Positions 54,324 to 64,000 of a stretch of DNA of 64,000 bases are shown piece by piece. Source of the stretch: Tetradesmus obliquus (Eukaryota; Chlorophyta; Chlorophyceae; Sphaeropleales; Scenedesmaceae); the NCBI GenBank assembly GCA_030272155.1, contig CP126200.1, positions 4,836,001-4,900,000 on the forward strand. The letters are read 5' to 3'. The position numbers were made by a program, and so were the translations under genes. Under the pieces are notes generated by a model. The model ran no database searches, was not told the origin of the DNA, and saw only the letters and a list, made by a program, of their open reading frames with translations. The stretch's first letter is position 1. Each line of letters begins with the position of its first letter.

Positions 54324-55460
54324 ATGATCCTGTCCCCGCCTGTTTCTGGAGGCATGTTATGGTATGGCCTGGTCCAGCCTCGCCTTGCTGCCAAGCCCGT
54401 GCCTGTGCAGCCGGCTGCTGCACCAGCGCCCAGGAAGCTGCTGTCAGAAATCTGTGTGAGTTGCCAGCTGCTGGGCCCCTCTTGCAACAATCATCAGCAG
54501 CTCTCACTCAAACTAGGATGTTGTTCACCAAACTTGCATCCTGCGTACGGCTGCTGTTGCATTGAGCAAGTTGCCCATGGCGGTTGATCTAGTTCAACCG
54601 CCAAGTGTGTGAGTCACTGGCAGATGACCTGGCAGCCCAGCAACAGCTTCCCAAGCTTCCCATGATACCACTCAAGTCACCCAGCAAGCCTCATTGAATT
54701 GGCATCATGTTATACATCAACACGTTGCTACCTGCCACTTGTTCCTGCAAGTGCACCTGACTAGCAGCACATTCCTGCCCAACACTTCCACGCAGCAATT
54801 GCCCACCAATTGGCTCAATCCCTGCTGCTGCTGCCTGCAGGTGAGCTACCCTTACTGCAAGCTCGAAAACTGCGAGCCCATCGGCCCCACTGCAGTGCAG
54901 GCCAGCTTCCCAGTGGAGCAGGCAGTGCGTGGTGACAAGGGCCACAGCCACTGCAGCACCAGCGAGCTGGCTCGACACATGGCCAACGCAGGTGCGTGCA
55001 TGCTTGTGCAACTGCACCATCATCAGCAAGTTAGAAAGATTATTCAGCAGCAGCCACTGCAGCACCAGCAAGCTGGCACGACACATGGCCAACGCAGGTG
55101 CGGCACATGACTCTGTTGAACCTGCGGTTTGTGCAGCATGTCTGTGCAGCCACTGCAGCACCAGCGAGCTGGCACGCCACACGGCCAACGCCAGTGCAGC
55201 ACATCTGGCACCTGTGCTCTGTGCAGCATGATCATCAATGCATGAAGGTATCTTAATTACAGCAGCCGCAGCACCAGCGAGCTGGCACGCCACATGGCCA
55301 ACACAGCTGCGTTTTGAAAAAAGCAAGTCTGGGCTAACTGCAGCAGCCGCACACTAAAGGCATCAGCTGCTCAGCATGTTTGTAAGACAGGCGTGCCAGC
55401 AAGGTAGCACTGCTACCTTTCATGGGGCTTGTGACAAGCAACTACCACAACACCTTTTCA

Positions 55461-55494
<34 letters not shown>

Positions 55495-55585
55495 TGGCTC
55501 CACTGCAGGCTCCGCCGCATGCGCATTGGCCAACCCCAAGCCCGGCCGCTACTTCTACCAACAGCACTTCCTGCCTCCTCACCCG

Positions 55586-55640
<55 letters not shown>

Positions 55641-56483
55641 GCCGCAACTGCAGGCTCCGCCGCATGTGCACTGGCCAACCCAAAGCCGGGCCGCTACTTC
55701 TACCAGCCAGTGGCAGGCACCTTCACCAGCCAACTGCTAGCCACCTACTCCATTGCAGCCATTGCAGCCGGCGGCAGCGCATCACCCGGTGCTCTGCTCA
55801 GCCAGCCAGCCAATACAGTCAGCGCACATGTTGCAAGCTTCAAGCGAGGATTGGCAGTTGCTGACTCTGTTGCACACGGCTGCCACCTGCGCGCCGAATA
55901 TGTTGTGAAGCCCTACTGGTATGTGGCAGCACACATCTGCCCTGTCTCGAGCAGCCTGAGCAGTGTTGCTAGCTGGAGCTTCAACAGCCTCAGCAGCAGC
56001 GGCGGCAGCTACAGCAGCAGCTTTGATACCATGGATGAGGCAACTGCAGGCTGCTACCAGGCCACACCCGCTACAAAGCTGCTGCATGCAAGCAGCGGCA
56101 GCAGCGGCGCGGCTGCCGCGCTGTGGCAGGGAGCGAGGTTCCCCGGGCACTATGACTTGGGGGAGCATTATGCAGCACCTGGGGTGATGGCAGTTGCCTC
56201 GGAGCTCACTGCTCTGGTGCATGGCGGCGACTTTTACATGCTGCATTGTGACTTCAGGGTGCGGCGGCTGGTGCCAGCGCATGTGCCGTGTGTGGTGTCA
56301 GTGCAGCGGCTGGCGTGTGGCGGGCAGCAGCAGCAGCAGCAGCAGCATGCTGGCAGCAGCTGCGCGCTGCTGCAGGCGTGGGTGCGGGAGATGCCTGGGG
56401 CGATTACATACAGAGCTACATTGAGGGAGAAGGGCAGGGTGGCGCGCAAGCCTGCAGTGGAGCTGCTGTACACCGTAGTGTGA
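54324..56483 (+). CDS. Unrecognised protein, 370 aa, three exons
   Basis: Exons 54324-54455 (donor TGT|GTGAGT), 54841-54991 (GCAG|GTGCGT) and 55654-56483 join with phases 0 and 1, 1113 nt in total. I do not recognise the family. Visible features: an N-terminal stretch with a Pro/Ala-rich linker (PVPVQPAAAPAPRKLL), a Cys-containing segment (CKLENCEPIGPTAVQASFPV), HCSTSELARHMAN, then ANPKPGRYFYQPVAGTFTSQ and a long Ser/Gly/Ala region with SFDTMDEATAGCYQATP and GARFPGHYDLGEHY, ending VARKPAVELLYTVV. There is no clear signal peptide or membrane helix. Exon 3's acceptor is duplicated (55509) and exon 2's tail is repeated three times in the intron, so other splice forms are conceivable; the model given is the only one I found that stays in frame. 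Confidence 0.55.
55051..55306 (+). repeat. Three echoes of exon 2 tail of the 54324-56483 gene
   Basis: The exon end CACTGCAGCACCAGCGAGCT to GCCAACGCAG|GTGCGT recurs at 55051-55097 (donor GTGCGG), 55148-55194 (donor lost, CAGTGCAG) and 55263-55306 (CACAGCTGCG). Decay of the donor increases with distance from the real exon. Confidence 0.9.
55509..55562 (+). repeat. Echo of exon 3 head of the 54324-56483 gene, with acceptor
   Basis: GCTCCGCCGCATGCGCATTG to CCGGCCGCTACTTCTACCA after ACTGCAG copies the first ~54 bases of exon 3 (real start 55654). The two are separated by a (CTG)n tract. Both are phase 1 at the acceptor, so the upstream acceptor could be used but reads into other sequence. Confidence 0.9.
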
Positions 56484-58929
56484 GGGCTGCAATGAGTTTG
56501 CAGTTGGCTGCTGTACACCGTGGAGTGAGGCCGGCTGCTGCACATAGTAGGGGTGTGTTTGCAGTCGGCTGCTACTGTGTGCAGCTGTTTTTATGTATGC
56601 ATGGTGTATCAGGAGTTTGCTGGCAACTGGTGTGGTGCTGCTGCCGCAAGTGCCTATAGCGTGCTTGTGGCAGCAGCAGGCGGCATGTTAAGCTGGCATG
56701 GTGGCAGCTGGACGTGTGTGCTGCTGCGGGCACTGCGGGGATCGGAAGTTGTTGAGCACAGTTGAGCTTCAGCTGGTGTCGGCCTTAGCAGAGGGTGCGT
56801 TGCGCCTGCTACATCACTACCGTAGTAACACATGATGATGAGACATAATTATGGCAGGTTGAAGACGATTGGGCAGGTGGGATGCATACATCTGGGCTTT
56901 GGAGGCAGGGCTGCAACTGCATAGTCGTCAGGCTTTCTACGGCACCGGATTGTTGTTGGTGTGATTGGTGTCGAACCGTCCTGTGTGCGGCACAGTTATG
57001 TTTTTTGCATCACCCTCTGCTGCTCAACTGCATTGTTGAGGTTTTGGGCAGGTTTTGGACCATGGCTTTAGGGTGCATGCCCAGCATAATCAGGGGCGGC
57101 TGTGTAGTATTTGACACAAAGTTGTTCACAGCAGTTGTTTATCAGGAGTACAGTGTGGGTGAGGTCACATTGGCAGCTCTCCTGCAAGCGGTGGCTTGCT
57201 TGCGTATGCGTGGCTGCTGATGCGCGGCTGCTCCTGCGGCTTGTGCACTCTGCTGGCGCAAGCTTTCATGCGTTGCGGCGGTAGCTTGCTGTTGGTTCCA
57301 CACCTCAATGACCACAGCGGTGGGACACGATGCATCATGTGGCTGTCTGCCTGTACTGCATGCTGGTTCGCAATTATCTAGCATGCTGACGTGTTTTTGG
57401 TGTCTTCAAAGCATGCGCTGCACTGCCTGCACGTGCTGATAGCGGCGGTTGCAGGCGGCAATTTTGCCAATATACAGTACTAAAATTGAGTGCTGTGGCT
57501 GTACGGATGGGCTGTGTGTACAACGGTGCAAACGGGAGCCGGATGGGATGGAGTTCGAGGCATTGTAGCGGGGTATGACGAAGCTGCAGCAAGCTGTTGC
57601 GTGACGGCTGTTTGCAGATCAGGAGCATGTGGGTATCAGGTTGGCTAATGTGTGTGGCGCACTGACAGTGCGAGTAGTCTGGACAGCTTGGCTTTGAGGG
57701 TGGGGCTGCGTGCAGCATATGAGCTGCAGAGATATCTCTCCAGATGCGCACTGAACAAAAAGCGGGCAGCAGTAGCGCAGAGGGATGGTCCTCCGTGCAG
57801 CTGCACACCAGCTGCTGCTGCTGCTGCTGCTGCTACAAGCACGACATGTTGGCGAGGACGTGCAGTGCTGCACCACGTGGTGCCTGCCCTATACCTAAGA
57901 CGTGCAGTCAGTCAGCAGCACAGGCAAATGATGCGTCGCTGTGTGACAACAGACATTTTCAAGTGTTTTCTGGCGCAGAATTGCATGCTTCACACTTCGT
58001 GGTGAGGCGCTTGCCAGCCTCAATCTTGTGCAGTCAGGACATATACAGATACAGATGCAGATGGCTCAGCAGCCAGAGTGTTGTTATAAGTTTGCAGTCA
58101 GCCATACAGACAATAGACAGCACACACTCTTTGTGTCCCTTGTTTTGACATAGGTGTCTGCGCCATTGCGGCACTGCTGCTTGGTGCAATCACGTAGCCA
58201 CCTAGCATGCTGCTGTTACATCATTTTCTGCTTCAGCAGCCGCCAGGCGTTGAGCAGCTGCGGTGATTCAAGCTTATCTAAGCTGCATTGACGTGCGGCA
58301 ATCATTATTTGTGTTCTTAGTGGAGGCGCAGCATCATGGGGGCTGAATTGCCCTTTTAAGCAGCAGCCACCCAGTTTTCTAGGTTAGCGTGCGTCTGTGC
58401 AGCTGTTGTCCATCACAGTGGGACGACCAACACAGCCCAACTCTTATGTCACAGTGTGTTCAGCACCTGTGACACAGCATCAGCATGCAGAGGTTGCTCA
58501 ACGTTCCTCAGCATCATCATCATCATGTTACCATTTAGGCCATAGCAACGTCGCCATCGGCCCTACCGGCAGAAACCCCGCGCAATGCGTGCACCCTGCA
58601 AGCACTGTCGCCGCCATCACTGCATGTTCAATGTCTCTCTGGGATTGTGGGTACACGCAGTGCTACGTCTTTCACATGCATGCACAATGAGAAATTGTCC
58701 TTGTAACTATCCTTGAAGCCAACTCTGTCGTGCACGTTCAAGTCTGGGTCTACCAGACACAGAGCTCATGCGCCCGCTTTGTGACATGTGCTGCGGGTCT
58801 GGTGGCTGTAACATTCTGTCTGGTGACATTCTGTCTTCCTCGGCCGCCAGGACACACCAGTTTATGTGGTGTGCGTGGAGACAATGCATAGGGCCCCTTT
58901 GCTTTCCTGCTCGCATCATTTGAATCAAT
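56484..58929. other. Intergenic region
   Basis: About 2.4 kb without a supported gene. Just after the upstream stop, the segment CTGCTGTACACCGTAGTGTG is repeated once (56506-56530), another terminal-exon echo. A third, diverged copy of the dispersed ~70-bp repeat is at 58508-58580. Confidence 0.45.
58508..58580 (+). repeat. Dispersed ~70-bp repeat, copy 3 (diverged)
   Basis: Shares CATCATCATCATGTTACC, GGCCATAGCAACG and CGCCATCGGCCC words with copies 1 and 2. Confidence 0.65.
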
Positions 58930-61401
58930 GTCAGCCCGAACAGAACCCTAGCATGTACTGAAGTCGGCGTCGTTGAGCAGACTTCCTCATACCATGCCAG
59001 CATCTTGAGCAGCTCACGAACTGTCAATATTTCCTGGCTTTACGCACGTAGTCCATCTCTGGCCCAGTGCACTGTAATGAGCTGAATGCTCCGGGTGCTG
59101 TCGGGTGTTTCTTGCCCAGGCAAACGGACACAATTGGCGGCCGGTACCGCGGCGCTGAAACACAAGTAAGTGAAAACAAGTAGCGCTTAATTTTAAATAG
59201 CTGGCACATCACCGTAGGACATGCGAGCTGCTACTGGCAGCTAGTCTGCTGCTGCTGCTGCTACCAGTATTTCCAGTGCTGCTGCTTGATGCCTCCTCTT
59301 TGCTCAACTAAACTAAATGGCTGATATAGAAAGCTTTAATTGCCCTGCAGGCTCAAAAGCTTTGCACTGCTGTCCGACTTATGGCCGCGCCCAGCATCAC
59401 AGCTGCTGCAAAAACAGCTGTGGCAGAGGCAGTGGAGGCAGCAAGGATTGCGGCTCCTTCTACTGTGACGCAGCTGGATGCGGGCAGCCTGAAACCCAAG
59501 GGTACAAGCAGGAACCAGCGCAACTGGACAGCTCAGGCGAAAACTGGGGTTGGCGTTTTCAGCAAGGCGTTTAAAACTGCCGCTGAAGCAGCTTGCGCTG
59601 CTGATCTCTCGCGGCTTGCCCTGCACAGCTCAATTGTGACCTCACAGCAGCTGAACTTCCCACCTGAATTGTACCAGCAGCAGCAGGTTGCGGCATGGGC
59701 AGCGCTGATGCAGCAGAAGCAGCCTGGCTTGCACCTGCCGGCATGGGACGCAGCGACAGCAGCAGAGTTGGCAGCCAGGGCGGCAGCAGAACGAGCCGCA
59801 GTGCGCACCGCTGCAGATGCAGCGGCATCTGTTCGGCTAGCATCACCAGCAGCAGCAGCACAGCTGGAGTCTGGCCACACCGGGGCTTACTTTGTAGAGA
59901 GGGCAGCTGCAGGAGGCGTGGGCGAATGGAGGTGGAAGCTGGTACATAAAGGCAAGGTGCGTTCGTGGCACTTCAGCAGCCGCCTTGAGGCATGCTGCGC
60001 TGCTGACCTGGCACGCCTTGCACTGTATGGTGCTCTAGTGGGCAGCCTCAACCTCCCTGCAGCCACTTACACGCAGCAGCAGCTGACAGTTTGGCAGAAC
60101 CTGCTGCAGGCATGGCGAGTGGGCAAGGTGGCAGGTGATGAGTCAGCTGCAGCAGCTGCACGTGCAGTAGAGCATACCGCAGACGCAGCAATAGCAGCTG
60201 CAGCAGAGGCGGCGGCTGCCGCTGCTCCGGCAGAAGCAGCGCTGTTCAACGGCCAGCAGCAGCCGCCCCGGGGCAGTCTGGTTGGCAGGGTGAAATCTGG
60301 GTGGTGGATGGCTCTTCAGGGCAGCATCATGCAAGGTAGGAAGTATGTGAAATATGCACAGGACGGGGTGCAGGCGGCTTGTGCAGCTGACCTGGCACGC
60401 CTAGCCATATGGGGCTTCACTGCAGAGGCAGCAGCAGCACTCAACTTCCCTGCGAGCATCTACACGCAGCAGCAGGTGGCAGACATGGCGGCGCTGCTGC
60501 AGCTGAAGCGGCCTGTGCTGGAGTTGGCAGCATGTCAGGGGGACAGCAGCAGCAGCAGCAGCGCAGTGGCTAGCGCAGTGCCTGCTGCCGCCTTATCAAG
60601 GAGTGCAGATCGCGTGAACCGCCGGGCTGGGCTGCGAACAGCAGCAGACAGAGCTGTGGCAGAGGCAGCAGCAGCAGCTGCAGCAGCAGCCACGGAAGCA
60701 GCAGCATACTTCAGCGACAATGTTGAGGGGCCGCCTTATGGCAAGAATGTGGAGTGCGTTGCTGGCAGATACAGGTTGTCATTGACCCATGCAGGCGACA
60801 GAGCCCTTGCCAGGGGTTACAGCAGCCGCCTGCATGCTGCATGTGCTGCTGACCTGGCACAGCTGGCCCTAGGCGGCACTGCTGGCAACCTGCCAGACAA
60901 CAGCTACACAGCGCAGCAGGTGGCAGACATGCGGCAGCTGCTGCAGTTTGAGCGGCCGGGGTGGTTTGAGCCGGCAGCAGCACGCAACAGCACACCATCA
61001 GGAGCAAATCCAAGGCTTCAGGCTATGGAGGCTGCAGCAAGGGATCTGGTGGCAGCTGCTGCAGCTGCAGCAGCTGAGGCAGCACCAGAGCAAGCAGCTG
61101 CATATCGTGCAGCGAGCCAGCAGCAGCAGCAGCAGCGACCTGCCTGCTGCTTGCAGGGCAAATCACGCTGGTTAGCACGCGTCAAGGTCGCGGACAGTAG
61201 CAGTGTGTTCCAGATGACGTTTGAAGATGCTGTTGCTGCTGCATGTGCTGCCGATCTGGCTCGCTTAGCAATGCGGATGCGCCATGGTAGGCACTCACTG
61301 CGGTTCAACTTCCCGCGGCAAATCTACAGCAGGCAGCAAGTGGTAGCAGTCGGGGCGCTGCTGGCTGCACGCCACCCTGGGGTGCAGCTAGCTGAGGTGG
61401 T

Positions 61402-61434
<33 letters not shown>

Positions 61435-61553
61435 CCGTGGACCCAGCCAAGGGGTTGTGGCTGCTGCGGCGATGCTGCTGCTGTCCTCAGGTGCAGTGCA
61501 GCCGCGCTGTAATCTGCAGCAGGACAGCAACACACAATGGCCAGCAGCCGCTT

Positions 61554-61585
<32 letters not shown>

Positions 61586-61990
61586 AGCACCTCATCAGCC
61601 GGATATGATATGCAGCAGGACAACACAACACTGAGGTCAGCAGCCGCTTCATCAGCAGCAGCAGCAGTTGCCGGCACCTCATCAGCTGGGCGGCCACCAT
61701 CACCTTTACTGTGCAGCAGGCCAGCAGGGATGCAGCGGGGAAGCTGGCAGGGCCTGCATAGAGGAGGGCGGCGGCAGCAGCAGCAGGCAGGGCCACTGCT
61801 GAAGCACAGGGCAGCTGATGATGTGGCTTGCTGCAGGAGCAGCAGCGCCATCAGCAGCAGCAGCCGTAGCAGCAGGGTGGTAGCTGTGAGAGCAGCAAGG
61901 CTAGCGGCAGCACGAGCAGCAGCACCAGCAGCACGAGCACCAGCGACTGCAGTCGGGCACATGCTGTGAGGGCAGCAAGGTTGGCGGACG
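58930..61990 (+). repeat. Inverted duplication, right arm (~3.06 kb)
   Basis: Mirror of 39875-43047. Outside the gene, the 58930-59220 part matches 42780-43047: GAACAGAACCCTAGCATGTA pairs with TACATGCTAGGGTTCTGTTC, and GCTGAATGCTCCGGGTGCTG aligns with its counterpart near 42880. It encloses the intact AP2-like gene and its upstream region. Confidence 0.9.
59381..61969 (+). CDS. AP2-like five-repeat Ala-rich protein, intact copy, 862 aa
   Basis: A single uninterrupted frame from ATG 59381. It contains five repeats near residues 47-110, 181-245, 302-375, 460-525 and 595-665. Each has an aromatic/Trp-led strand region (NWTAQAK, WRWKLVHKGK, GWWMALQGS, RYRLSLTHAG, RWLARVKV), then F-x5-EAACAADLARLAL and LNFP..Y.QQQ. 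This is the back half of an AP2/ERF DNA-binding domain (strand 3, the TxxxAAxAxDxAALxxxG helix, and NFP), but the YRGVR start is absent. Ala-rich helical linkers and poly-Gln/Ser tracts separate repeats. Plausibly a nuclear DNA-binding protein; the AP2 link is by pattern, not proof. The ATG at 59317 opens another frame; the equivalent ATG of the sister copy is in frame, so the N-terminus may differ between copies. No introns are seen, unlike most neighbours. Confidence 0.6.
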
Positions 61991-62689
61991 CCGCCGCAGC
62001 AGCAGCAGCTGGAGCAGCAGGCTCAGAGCAACTTCACACAGCAGACTGGTCAGGATGGACCTGATGGTACATACCAAGCCGGAGGTAGTGGTCCTGTTGA
62101 AATTCAATGCGTTCTGTTACTCTGCAAAAATGCTCGGGGTGCTTCTGTGAAGAACCCGCGCAGCACGCAGAGCTCCCACAGGAACACTGCCTGACATGAC
62201 AGAAGCTGTCAACTGGGGTTTGAACAACAGATGCATTGATAAGCCACACCTGCGGGATAAAATACGAAAACTGCGCGCGCTTAGTTATATTCTGATAAAG
62301 CTGACCTTTGAAAACCTGCAGCCACACCAGCATCAAGTACGGGCCACGACTGCTGCTGCTTCACCCTTCGTTGCCTGCTAGTTGGTAGCCGAGTCGGCAA
62401 TCTAGATCGGAATAGCAGGTAGCAGGTGACTTCACCATCGTGACACTGCTCGGCGTGTTAGACACAACAGCAGCATTAGCAGCAGCGGCAGCAGACTGCT
62501 GCTGCTGCTGAGCAGCACCAGTCGATGTTGTCTCGGCCAGTGGTGGCTGCTTGGACCAAGCAAACGCTCACAGACCATTTCTTCAAGGAAGCAAAGGTTG
62601 GTGATCAGTAGGAGGCCGCCAAAACCTGCAGCGTATGAGCTAGGTTTAGGACTGAGCCAGCACAGGCTGTGGCGCCGACGGTCGAAGCA

Positions 62690-63031
62690 GCAGCAGCAGC
62701 AGGCTGTGGTGCCGCCATTCGCAGCAGCAGCAGCAGCAGCAGCAGCAGGCTGTGGTGCCTGCCATTCGCAGCAGCGGCAGCAGCAGGCTGTGGTGCCGCC
62801 ATTCGCAGCAGCAGCAGGCTGTGGTGCCTGCCGTTCACAGCAACAGCAGCAACAGGCTGTGGTGCCTGCCGTTCGCAGCAGCAGCGGCAACAGGCTGTGG
62901 TGCCTGCCGTTCGCATCAGCAGCAGCAACAGGCTGTGGTGCCTCCATTCGCAGCAGCAGCAGCAGCAGCAACAGGGTGTGGTGCCTGCCATTCGCAGCAG
63001 CAGCAGCAACAGGCTGTGGTGCCTGCCATTC

Positions 63032-63071
<40 letters not shown>

Positions 63072-63384
63072 GCTGTGGTGCCTGCCATTCGCAGCAGCAG
63101 CAGCAACAGGCTGTGGTGCCTGCCATTCGCAGCAGCAGCAGCAGCAGCAACAGGCTGTGGTGCCTGCCATTCGCAGCAGCAGCAGCAGCAGCAACAGGCT
63201 GTGGTGCCTGCCGTTCGCAGCAGCAGCAGCAACAGGCTGTGGTGCCTGCCATTCGCAGCAGCAGCAGCAGCAGCAGCAACAGGCTGTGGTGCCTGCCATT
63301 CGCAGCAGCAGCAGCAGCAACAGACTGTGGTGCCTGCCATTCGCAGCAGCAGCAGCAGCAACAGGCTGTGGTGCCTGCCATTCA

Positions 63385-63417
<33 letters not shown>

Positions 63418-63436
63418 GCTGGTGGTGCCGCTGATC

Positions 63437-63470
<34 letters not shown>
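62690..63470. repeat. Minisatellite, ~20 copies of a 33-50-bp unit
   Basis: Head-to-tail units of (CAG)n-CAACAGGCTGTGGTGCCTGC-CATTCG with n from 3 to about 12. The constant part is strongly conserved and variation is mostly in CAG number and CCATTCG/CCGTTCG. Three plus frames and three minus frames remain open across it, reading as RLWCLPF-poly-Ala, QAVVPAIR-poly-Ser, GCGACHS-poly-Gln and their complements. With no flanking conserved coding, I call it a repeat, not a gene. Confidence 0.9.
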
Positions 63471-63729
63471 CAGCGGTTTCCATTGTGCTGGCCTTTCATG
63501 GCACTTTCGCCAATGCTTGCGGCAGCTATGCACTTCAGGGGCAGTGTGACATCTGGTGATGGAATGCATGGCTTACCAGCGGAGCCATGCAGCCAACAAC
63601 GGCACATGATGAGACTTACTGTTCACATGCATTGCGTGTCATTCAACGTCAAGACAAGGCATCAAAGTCATGCTACGCTGCTACCGTCGCCACCACCACC
63701 GCGGCTGCTGCTGCTGTTCCTCTCTGCAG

Positions 63730-63802
63730 AAGCAAGGCTATGTTTCGCGTGCAGCTTTCAAGCTTATAGAGATACAGAAGAAGCACAAGGTCATCAAGCC
63801 AG
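63730..63802 (+). CDS. FtsJ/RlmE-type rRNA 2'-O-methyltransferase, one internal exon (gene runs off the window)
   Basis: A 73-nt exon between CTCTGCAG and donor CCAG|GTATGG reads KQGYVSRAAFKLIEIQKKHK then VIKPG. This is the start of the FtsJ/RrmJ fold: the Lys of (Y/F)KL is the first residue of the K-D-K-E catalytic tetrad, and VIKPG precedes the SAM-binding strand. Members methylate the 2'-hydroxyl of a ribose in large-subunit rRNA or tRNA; the compartment cannot be told from this fragment. Upstream exon(s) between about 63480 and 63670 are not resolved and the SAM-binding exon must lie beyond 64000. Confidence 0.7.
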
Positions 63803-64000
63803 GTATGGGTCAGCACTGCACCACTGCCACCACTGCAGCAGCAGCAGCAGCAACAAGCAGGGTGCAGCTTGAAGACTGTGTGCGAAGTCGGACGCCAGTA
63901 GGGACAGCTGCAGCACTGGCAGCCGCTGTTGCTACAACACCAGGAGCCGCACAGTAGTCTGGGGAGATGTTGCCGGTTGAAACAGCAGCCGTATTGTGTA

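Noticed and set aside
57374-58148. Overlapping ORFs of 65-144 codons on both strands
   Set aside because: No domain, no consistent frame and Cys runs from CTG triplets; treated as intergenic.
62432-63607. Very long open frames (up to 391 codons) across the CAG-rich array
   Set aside because: All six frames are open because the repeat unit lacks stops in any frame. There is no conserved domain or codon-level constraint.

Overview
The window looks like nuclear DNA of a green alga (Chlorophyta, probably Chlorophyceae/Sphaeropleales-like). This is inferred from GT-AG introns that break almost every gene, abundant (CTG)n/(CAG)n and poly-Gln/poly-Ala coding, a plastid-type argininosuccinate lyase (the algal ARG7 enzyme), a UPF0548/DUF1990 protein and a RuvX/YqgF protein. 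The species cannot be fixed from sequence alone. I rebuilt gene models by hand from reading frames, splice signals and intron phase. For seven multi-exon genes the joined exons give a continuous frame ending in a stop, with matching phases at every junction.

Layout. 215-1161(+) is the 3' part of a probable dirigent/allene-oxide-cyclase-like gene. 3490-4183(+) is a small secreted protein, convergent with a coiled-coil ORF at 4187-4447(-). A BTB-Kelch gene (10364-6560, -) and an F-box gene (10744-15534, +) share a 379-bp divergent promoter region. DUF1990 (19870-17467, -) and a sniffer/C-factor-like SDR (23204-20561, -) follow. A 12-exon Cys-rich type I membrane protein lies at 24056-29168(+). 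A basic Ser/Ala-rich protein with a Cys/His finger and an HNH-like tail lies at about 33949-31238(-). A BSD-domain gene is at 34389-38665(+). An AP2-like repeat pseudogene is at 42612-39884(-). A RuvX-like gene (45374-43890, -) is divergent from argininosuccinate lyase (45782-52605, +). An unrecognised gene is at 54324-56483(+). The intact AP2-like repeat gene is at 59381-61969(+). A six-frame-open minisatellite is at about 62690-63470, and an FtsJ/RlmE-type methyltransferase exon is at 63730-63802.

The main discovery candidate is what I call 'exon echoes'. In at least five genes the introns contain degraded same-strand copies of the neighbouring exon. Each copy keeps the exon/intron boundary: exon heads with their acceptor lie upstream of the real exon, and exon tails with their donor lie downstream. 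In argininosuccinate lyase eight of ten exons have one or more echoes. This looks like repeated tandem duplication of splice-junction segments as the way introns grow here. The second candidate is a ~3.1-kb inverted duplication carrying a five-repeat AP2-like gene at both ends of a ~16-kb block, with one copy intact and the other broken.

The genes are mostly housekeeping or regulatory and do not form one pathway. The divergent pairs (BTB-Kelch/F-box, SDR/membrane protein, RuvX/ASL) are the clearest units of possible shared regulation.
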